Assembly (NCBI GenBank): GCA_012274445.1 | Contig: JAAROD010000004.1 | Location: 1,798,001-1,862,000, forward strand | Length of the DNA stretch: 64,000 nucleotides | From: Sclerotiophoma versabilis | Lineage: Eukaryota > Ascomycota > Dothideomycetes > Pleosporales > Didymellaceae | Reading direction: 5' to 3' | Part shown: positions 57,265-64,000 of the stretch, piece after piece | Layout: every line of letters begins with the position of its first letter | Numbering within the stretch: position 1 is the first letter of the stretch | Notes under the pieces: model-generated | What the model was told of the DNA's origin: nothing | The model's input: only the letters and a program-made list of their open reading frames with translations | The model's database searches: none | Translations under genes and position numbers: made by a program

Positions 57265-59012
57265 TGGGGCTTGGGTAAGTCTACATTTATCACACAAGTT
57301 TAAGAGCTTGTCTAGATTTCATTCACCACTTCTGCAGCACTGTAGCTAGATTGGGGTGCTGCGTCCTTCTTCCACGTTATAGCATGGGAAACAAACGCCC
57401 TCTAAGGAGTTGCTGCTTAAAGTGATTTTTCCACATTTTTGTCTCAATGATTTTGTCGTGGAGATCCGTGCAGCCTTTCAACAACTTAGATATCTAAGAA
57501 CGGGTTTGAAGTCATGTTGGGCTTGCAACTGGTGGTCCTGAGCAAAGATAACGACGTGAGGTGACTTGCAAGAGCAATAGCACGAGAAGGTCGAGTGAGC
57601 TACTACTAGGTTTTGTTGGTAGGTTGGTCTCGAAAGCTCATCACAGCCTGCTATAGGCTTTCGATCTTCCAGGCCAATCTGAATGCGAGGTTGCTCGCAC
57701 GAGGTAGGTGAGCCGCACCGTCTGGAGATCACAAAGCATTCACGAGTAGCTATAATGAGCTTAGGTATTGGTAACGGAAGAAGTGGAGAGACAACATTGC
57801 CAGCGCAGTTTGAAACTTAGTCTCAGATTTTTGTGGGGCTTTCGTTCCTAAAATTCCCTCTACATGTTGATGTTGGGGAGAGAGTCAAATAACATAGTCT
57901 GAGGAAGGCGAAAAAACAAGGCGTCTCTTAGCTGAGTAGGTCATATCTTGGAGATGCATAAAATATAGTAAAGGTAGCTCTTGCTCTGAGTAGCATTAGA
58001 TGCACGCTCTCCTCAAGCAGAGTACGCGTGCAATATTCTTTACTAACCAGTCCCAAGCCTTGATAAATTGCATTGACATTTAATACCGCCCCCTCGAGCT
58101 GAGCTCGTGCTATGACATCCTAAACTTGTTCACCATTATGAGTTGAGAAAGTAAGAAAGGCCTTAAATCTATGAATACAGCCAACAATTCCATAAAACCG
58201 AATTAGGAATCTCCTGGGGCACATGACTTCTGATATCTGTCGTGGTCATCGTTAATACAGCCTGGAAGAACGGCCTGTACGTCTAAGGCGGTTTTGTTTC
58301 TGTGAGTGTCTTTGTCAATTGGATAGCTGTATTTATGTTTCAAGACTATACGGAGCACAAAAGCAAAAGATCCCGGAATAAGCAAATCTTTCGTATGTAG
58401 CCGGCGAGGTGAAGAACTAGTCGCTGTAGGTGGAGATGGTACGGGCAGCTGCATCCCTTGCGTCGCATGTTCAGAGCCGATTATGTCCGAACGCGCCGTT
58501 GAGATGTGTCGCAGAACACCTATTGGGATATCCACTCACCCGCATGTCGCTACTCTCTTTGGGGCCGTAAATAGTGGTGGCAGATGGTTGCGATTGGCTA
58601 TCAATTTTCTTTTCTCTTCGTCCTGGCATATGCGACCACTAAAACACGAGACGCCCACAGTTGGCACTTCACTGCCACAATCTTCTTCCGCCTCGACCTG
58701 TTTCTTGTTACCTAGACCTCTGATACAAGGCTTAAAGAGGCTTTTTGAATGCACGACTAAGTTTGCGTTGCACCTCACACACGGCTTTTGTCAAGCTCAA
58801 GTTTCTCCGCGACCACCACAATGACGTTCCATTCTTTGCAGCAAGAAAACTCGCCGCAAAATCTAGGTATAAATACATCAGTCTTGATCCTTAATCAAAA
58901 ATCATCTCAAACTTTGTTGTTCACTTTGGTTTACTGTCAAAAAGAAACCCCTGCATCATCTAGGGCTACCCAATTGACGGAATTCTATTTTCAACCACCC
59001 AAGCGATTCACA
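57265..59012. other. intergenic
   Basis: 1.75 kb without a supported gene. Minus-strand ORFs at 57478-57732 and 58203-58535 have no recognisable features. The right end is the promoter of the secreted protein. Confidence 0.45.
58868..58875 (+). promoter_or_regulatory. TATA box (TATAAATA)
   Basis: Consensus TATAAATA 138 nt upstream of the ATG at 59013. Its position fits a core promoter with a 5' UTR of about 100 nt. Confidence 0.6.
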
Positions 59013-59726
59013 ATGAGGAACTTCCTCATTCTAGCTACTCTCGCTGTTACAGCTACCGCTGTACCCACGGACCTAAAGCAGTGCCCTCGAGTTCTGCAGA
59101 ACGCCAACTTTGATGATCTACCGGGCATACCAGCTATTCCCGCCAATTCTATCTCGAAACCATACAAAGGTCTTCTGTTCCAAGGCATCGAATTCACTAA
59201 GATCCTCACACCGCTCGTTTCTGTCCCTGTGTTGAATCCTGTATTGAATCCTGTATTGGACGCAGTAAAATTGCCCGGGGTTCTACCTCACTCTGGTGAT
59301 TCTTATGGTCGCATCGGCCTCACTTCCAAACTCGGAGGAAATGCAATGCTCACCGTCAACCACGACTACGACTCGAACAAAATCGAATCTTTTCGACTCG
59401 AAAGTTGGTACTTTGGCTGTACACTGCAGGGAACCGGTGCAGGTGCCGTACCCAGGGGATGCACCATCAACGTTACTGGGTACAAGGGCAATGATAACAC
59501 CATCGACAGCAGCAAGCAGGTCTGCTCACAGACTTACACATACGACCCTAAGTTAGTGAAGGGGCAGGCGAAGCAGACTTTGGGCAACTTTGATGACTGT
59601 AAAGGGAAAGATCTTCAGTTCGCAACTATCTTATTCCAACTGGACGGAGTTCTTGATGTTCTGAACCCCCTTTCGGTGTTGCTTTTTGACGATCTCAAAT
59701 ACTCTACCAAAGCAAAGGCCTGTTAG
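59013..59726 (+). CDS. secreted six-cysteine protein, unknown function
   Basis: Intronless, 237 aa. Signal peptide MRNFLILATLAVTATAVP. The mature protein has six cysteines (LKQC, YFGC, PRGC, QVC, DDC and the C-terminal KAC), enough for three disulfides. It also has a short PVLNPVLNPVLDAV internal repeat and the central block IESFRLESWYFGCTLQGTG resembling a family of fungal secreted proteins with a conserved FxLxSxYFGC core. No catalytic motif is seen, and no TM or GPI signal. An upstream in-frame ATG (58788) would bury the signal peptide and was rejected. It could be a cell-wall-associated protein or effector candidate (inference). Confidence 0.75.
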   Translation: MRNFLILATLAVTATAVPTDLKQCPRVLQNANFDDLPGIPAIPANSISKPYKGLLFQGIEFTKILTPLVSVPVLNPVLNPVLDAVKLPGVLPHSGDSYGRIGLTSKLGGNAMLTVNHDYDSNKIESFRLESWYFGCTLQGTGAGAVPRGCTINVTGYKGNDNTIDSSKQVCSQTYTYDPKLVKGQAKQTLGNFDDCKGKDLQFATILFQLDGVLDVLNPLSVLLFDDLKYSTKAKAC

Positions 59727-61258
59727 TTCTAGAAAGGCCTACGAGCTGATGAAATCCGGGTGTGCCGGCGGGCAACCCTCTCAGTCTTTACCGTACATAT
59801 TGTTGTGGGTCAGTACGTGAGAGGTACATCGATAGATCTGGCTATATACATGCTTTGAATCTAATTTTCTAAATCAAATTCAACAGTGGTATTCACTCGA
59901 GTCTTTTGTTATCTTTTTAGTTAAATTTGCTAATTTACTTTTATATCTGGCTTTAATTTAGACCCAGAGGATGCTAGTGCAGAGCTTAGACTAATAAATG
60001 CAACACAATTAAGACTTCTAAAGGTTACCTCTAAAAACTTTACGTCTTTAGATAGCAGCGTATCAATCTAAAAATTCACTGTTTCAAAAGCACAAAACAT
60101 AGAGGTTTATTAGCTAAGAAGCACTTAAAACAGACTCAAGCTCTGCCTGCAGCACAACTTGTAACGTAAGTGTAACAACAACAACAATAACAACAGCATA
60201 CAAGCAAGATATCTACGTGCTCACGTACGCTATTAGCAACAAGCAATATACTAGAACATCTTTGAGAGCTCTCTAGATAGTATTACGAACCCAAACAACC
60301 GGTTCTCGCTGCTATACATGGCGACCAGTAAAGACGATCCTTTTCAACAAGGTATAATTACAAGTAAGCAAAACTACTGTTAGCACTTAGCTACTAATCC
60401 TGCAAGGTTACCAGACACAACTAGTATTTGGTAGGGTTAGTGCAATCTACTCTGAGATGCGACAAGATGGGTTGTGTATTTAAGAGCGGCGGGTGGGCAC
60501 TCTAAGTGGGGCATTCCACCTGGCGCCTAGCTAGTCGAAGTCTTCGATCTCCATCTTCGCGCACTGATACAACATCGACTTGCACTGAGCAGGCGTGTAA
60601 TCGGAGAATACCACTTCCACAACGCTTGCTTTCTCGACTTTACCAAAGCAGCGAGCTTCCTTACGGCACGGCACGCTTGATCCTCCCCTTCCGTAATGGT
60701 GAAGCAAGACTGAATTCTCCGCGGCCAATACCAATCGGGATTCGATTATGCCGAACCGCGAGCATGCTCGACCCGTTGCTTCCCTGCCCTCAATCGACCT
60801 AAAACATGACGGACGTCATGCCTTACTCTGAACTTGCCCGAACCGTCGTGGGTCGCGAAAGGTACCATACTGCAATGTTTGCATCTCAGTCTTCCACAAT
60901 CTTTGATTCGCTTAGACTACAGCGCAAGAAGTCTGTCAATTTGCATCTAAGCAAGCCATCAAGAAGCACAGGCGATATCGTCGCGTCGAGACGAGGCCAG
61001 GCTTGTAGAATCTCTCCTCGCAAAGTTGGACAATATATGCATCAAGGCACGTTTCATCGATGAAGGGTCAACAAGTGTCACTGCGGCGCCAATCAAGATC
61101 AAAACATCCCATGTGTGTGTGATTTCAGTGGTGTAGCTTCTACGTCGGGCGCCAATGTTTTGGCGCATGAATACGAGCAAGGCTGTACATATTCTTTGCG
61201 CACTACTCACTGCGGCTGCAACGCTCCGCCACTCCTTACTTTGCTATCAGAATCAGTC
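59727..61258. other. intergenic with an AT-rich stretch
   Basis: From about 59860 to 60460 the DNA is AT-rich, with a CAACAACAACAATAACAACA simple repeat near 60174-60195 and no long ORF; it may be a mutated repeat relic. The 60500-61060 part returns to ordinary composition without a supported gene. Confidence 0.4.
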
Positions 61259-61480
61259 ATGTTCTGTATGAAAGGCAGCTTCCTCTTCCCACTAGTACTG
61301 TTGTTATCCTTGTGGGTAACTGCAGTGGTGCATATCAACCAATATCCACCGGGCGTCGTTGAGGCTGGGCAGACTTATACCGTCACGTTTTCACCAGCGG
61401 ATAAAACTGTAAGCATCTGTCGCTCAGGATTACCTGTAAATGTTCTGGCCAAAGACAAAGTAGATGACTATTACCGTTAG
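61259..61480 (+). CDS. possible small secreted protein (fragment)
   Basis: 73 aa from an internal ATG. It starts with a hydrophobic leader (MFCMKGSFLFPLVLLLSLWV), followed by a beta-sandwich-like string INQYPPGVVEAGQTYTVTFS that resembles the N-terminal Ig-like domain of Kre9/Knh1-type cell-wall proteins. The frame ends soon after, and a GTAAGC donor at 61410 hints at a lost or unrecognised downstream exon. Probably a fragment or decayed gene. Confidence 0.3.
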   Translation: MFCMKGSFLFPLVLLLSLWVTAVVHINQYPPGVVEAGQTYTVTFSPADKTVSICRSGLPVNVLAKDKVDDYYR

Positions 61481-62344
61481 CAGAGGGCTATCAGCGAGCT
61501 TGGACACCGTCGCTACGCTCACAAGTTATGGACCCAGAAACTGCCTGTTGAAACCATTGCTGCTACGTTGTATTCCTACTGCTGTAAGCGGTAATTTCTT
61601 GTGTACTGTTGACAGGCCTCTGTAAAACGGGGCGAATATGCTCGCGAGATTCGCCAAGAAGGAGGAACGCCCAACTACCGGCGCTATGGGGGCCTAGCCA
61701 ATCACAACAGCTTCCGCAGAGATCATATCTACTAGAATACATTGTAGATACCACAAGCGATAAATATCCCGACTCTTGGCAGCGGACTCGATGTTTGATT
61801 AGGAAGGTAATTTAAAAAGGTGTGTATGGTTTCTTTCTCTATGATATGTCCGTGCGGGGTCATGGCCTAAGGCTGGCACATGCTCCGACTAGCTTTCTTA
61901 TCTAATACTTCTGAATCACTATCGTATCTCTACCTCCTTCCTCTTAGGCTAATTGAGTCGCGTAGCGTAGGGGTACATGCAGTCTGTCAATCTGCCTGTT
62001 GAGAAATGCTGGACCGATACCAAGTAACATCGCTGGCGGATGTCTTGTGAAGTGCCCTTTGTGGATTAACTTCCTCATACTGTTGGAACATGCAATAACA
62101 TCTTACGACGGATGAGGAAGGAGAAGTTTGGCAGCGGTTCATGCAAATCAGGGTTCTATCTTGGATAGAGGTGACCAGAGCGTGATGTAAGTCACAGCGC
62201 TGGAGCTCGAGTAAGTATAAATATGTATGAGTGTTCTTGTTTAGTTCCAATATCTCCATCAGTATCGCAGACTCCTCTTGCTACGATCTCACCTCTACAA
62301 TATCATAGCCCCGTCTCTTCTGTGTTGTCTTCAAGATCCTAGCC
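61481..62344. other. intergenic
   Basis: Upstream of the secreted protease. Apart from the TATA box I see no gene; a minus-strand 90-aa ORF (61987-62259) has no features. Confidence 0.45.
62216..62223 (+). promoter_or_regulatory. TATA box (TATAAATA)
   Basis: Consensus TATAAATA 122 nt upstream of the protease ATG. Confidence 0.65.
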
Positions 62345-63472
62345 ATGGAGCTCACCAAATTCCTCGCTGCCCTAGCAGTATTCCTGCCTATCGTCTACGG
62401 CGCCCCTACCACAGCTGCCAACAGCCTCCACCCTGAGATCCTGGCTGCCATGAAGCGCGACTTGGGACTGGACGCTGAGCAGGCACACGTTCGTGTCGCC
62501 CGGGAGCTCAAGGCCACCGAAGTCATCGAACAGCTACGCAACTCGGTCGGCAACTCCTTCGGCGGCGCTTGGCTCGTCGACGGCGAGCTCAATGTTGCCG
62601 TCACTGATGAGGCCTTGACCTCCGAGGTAACTGATGCTGGTGCCACGCCCCTCGTCGTTTCCGTCCCCCTCTCCAAGCTTGAGGAGGCTCAGAAGGCACT
62701 TGACAAGATAGACATTGAGCAAACCCTTGGCAAGCGCTCGGGAGAGACTGGAATCGCGGCGTACTATGTCGACGTTGCCGCTAACAAGCTCGTACTGGAG
62801 GCACTATCCGGCAGTGTCGCTCAGGCCGAGGAGCTGGCTAAGCAAGTTGGCCTCGTCGAGTCCGAGTTTGAGGTCCGCACCGTTGAGGAATTGCCGACAA
62901 CCTTTGCTACAGTCCGCGGTGGCGACGCCTACCTTATCAACCGAAGCGGCCGATGCTCTGTCGGCTTCTCTGTTACCACTGGGTTTGTCTCTGCCGGCCA
63001 CTGCGGCACTGTCGGTGCTACTGCCACTACCAGCAGCGGTGCTACCCTGGGATCCTTTTCGGGTTCAGTCTTCCCAGGAAACGGCGACTACAGCTACATC
63101 CGCGGTAGCAGTGGAAACACTTTCACTGGCAGAATCAACAACTACAATGGTGGCACACTTCCAGTGTCAGGCAGCACTGCCGCCGCCGCCGGAGCAAGTA
63201 TCTGCCGCTCCGGCTCCACCACTGGTGTCTTCTGCGGCACCGTTCGCGCCCTGGGCGCGACCGTCTCCTACGCTCAAGGACGTGTCACTGGCCTCACCCA
63301 GACCAGTGTCTGCGCCGAGCCCGGTGACTCTGGCGGTTCTTTCTACTCTGGCGCCCAAGCTCAGGGTGTCACCTCCGGAGGCTCCGGCAACTGCAACACT
63401 GGTGGCACAACCTACTTCCAGCCCGTTAACGAGATTTTGTCGGCCTACAGCCTCACACTGGTCCGTGGTTAA
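62345..63472 (+). CDS. secreted serine protease, alpha-lytic/streptogrisin type (S1E) with propeptide
   Basis: Chymotrypsin-fold endopeptidase, intronless, 375 aa. Signal peptide MELTKFLAALAVFLPIVYG, then a propeptide of about 170 residues resembling the alpha-lytic-protease pro-domain (Ala/Glu/Val-rich, with GGAWLVDGELNVAVTDE). The mature enzyme starts around residue 188 (FATVRGGDAYLI) and has the usual mature size. Catalytic triad: His219 in SAGHCG, Asp248 in GNGDYSYI and Ser329 in GDSGGSF. Cysteines pair as in streptogrisins (RCSVGF with GHC; ICRSGSTTGVFC; CAEP with NCN). The family is chiefly actinobacterial and rare in fungi. High GC and lack of introns fit old horizontal acquisition (inference). 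The propeptide is presumably a folding chaperone cleaved off after secretion. Confidence 0.92.
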   Translation: MELTKFLAALAVFLPIVYGAPTTAANSLHPEILAAMKRDLGLDAEQAHVRVARELKATEVIEQLRNSVGNSFGGAWLVDGELNVAVTDEALTSEVTDAGATPLVVSVPLSKLEEAQKALDKIDIEQTLGKRSGETGIAAYYVDVAANKLVLEALSGSVAQAEELAKQVGLVESEFEVRTVEELPTTFATVRGGDAYLINRSGRCSVGFSVTTGFVSAGHCGTVGATATTSSGATLGSFSGSVFPGNGDYSYIRGSSGNTFTGRINNYNGGTLPVSGSTAAAAGASICRSGSTTGVFCGTVRALGATVSYAQGRVTGLTQTSVCAEPGDSGGSFYSGAQAQGVTSGGSGNCNTGGTTYFQPVNEILSAYSLTLVRG

Positions 63473-64000
63473 ATAACTGTCTGTTACAGTCGTTGGTGTT
63501 GCTGCTGGAAGGGACATTGCGGTTAGGAAATGAAAGTTGTACATAGTCAAATTCAGTTGCAACCACTCCGTACCGCGCCTGGTGGTTATGTGATACAGTG
63601 ATACATGACTGCTGAAATATTAGTCTTAGCAGGACTTGTGCCGTGGTAAGCATTTCGCAGAGAAGTAATGGTGCACGTAATTTACCCCGCGAGCTTTTAT
63701 GCCCCCTTTAACGGTGTTTTGGACAAAGCGGATAGCTTCTCCATCTAGAGCTGAGAAACCATCGTCGTCCCAAAGTGGGGACTAAAGTAATCAGCATGGC
63801 AATAAAGACTACCGCCGAGGACACTGACGTATATGTCAGCTCATAGTTCGTCGGAAGATCACGCAGCGTGAACTGAAGAGTTTGGTCCGGACTGGATGTA
63901 GTGATTGCCTTTCTGTACGTCTTCAGTCTTACTCTACAGAATGTCTGGCTCAGCCATAAATACGAACAATTGTAATGCGGAGCGAGTGGCTCCGCGGCAC
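63473..64000. other. intergenic at window edge
   Basis: 3' flank of the protease. No gene recognised. Confidence 0.5.

Noticed and set aside
58788..59012. N-terminal extension of the six-cysteine secreted protein
   Set aside because: The extension would bury a good signal peptide; the TATA box lies inside it.
1..64000. tRNA, rRNA, CRISPR, insertion sequences, phage or plasmid features
   Set aside because: None was seen; the window reads as eukaryotic nuclear DNA with spliceosomal introns.

Overview
The window looks like nuclear DNA of a filamentous ascomycete, most likely a Dothideomycete (Pleosporales-like). I infer this from 46 short spliceosomal introns (mostly 45-65 nt, GT-AG, with CTRAC-like branch sites), dense genes on both strands without operons, and fungal-specific families (EF-hand NADPH oxidase of NoxC type, CYP65-like P450, fungal STAND and DUF7025-type AAA proteins, an A-T-TE NRPS-like enzyme). 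The genus is not proven. I see no rRNA, tRNA or CRISPR array. Exon boundaries come from splice signals, reading phase and family resemblance, and nearly all models close in phase.

Left part (0-22.5 kb): a cytochrome P450, an HSL-type alpha/beta hydrolase, an EF-hand NADPH oxidase, a small PY-motif membrane protein, a haem-free sulfite oxidase-like molybdoenzyme, the ERAD E2 Ubc7, a head-to-head pair of a STAND-like protein and a large AAA ATPase, a ribokinase, two small uncertain ORFs and a PhyH-type dioxygenase.

Middle part (23-36 kb): a secreted Leu/Pro/Gly repeat protein followed by a probable secondary-metabolite locus. It holds a 970-aa adenylation-thiolation-thioesterase enzyme, a ketopantoate-reductase-like oxidoreductase, a Dal5-type MFS transporter and a secreted type-B carboxylesterase, possibly with the PhyH dioxygenase on its left. 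The thioesterase has Cys where Ser is usual. A likely ankyrin relic lies just beyond.

Right-centre (37.7-54.2 kb): mainly housekeeping and signalling genes. These are an unusual protein kinase with a long disordered tail, a mitochondrial GFA-fold protein, a WD40-inositol 5-phosphatase, a CHY zinc-finger (Hot13-like) protein with a 5-nt first coding exon, proteasome alpha4, a D-lactate/D-2-hydroxyglutarate dehydrogenase, a secreted amidohydrolase of the 6-methylsalicylate-decarboxylase type, and methylenetetrahydrofolate reductase.

Right end (54-64 kb): sparser. It has an APH/AIM9-like gene carrying an apparent 1-nt frameshift, a secreted six-cysteine protein, an AT-rich stretch, a doubtful small secreted ORF, and an intronless GC-rich alpha-lytic/streptogrisin-type secreted protease that resembles actinobacterial enzymes.
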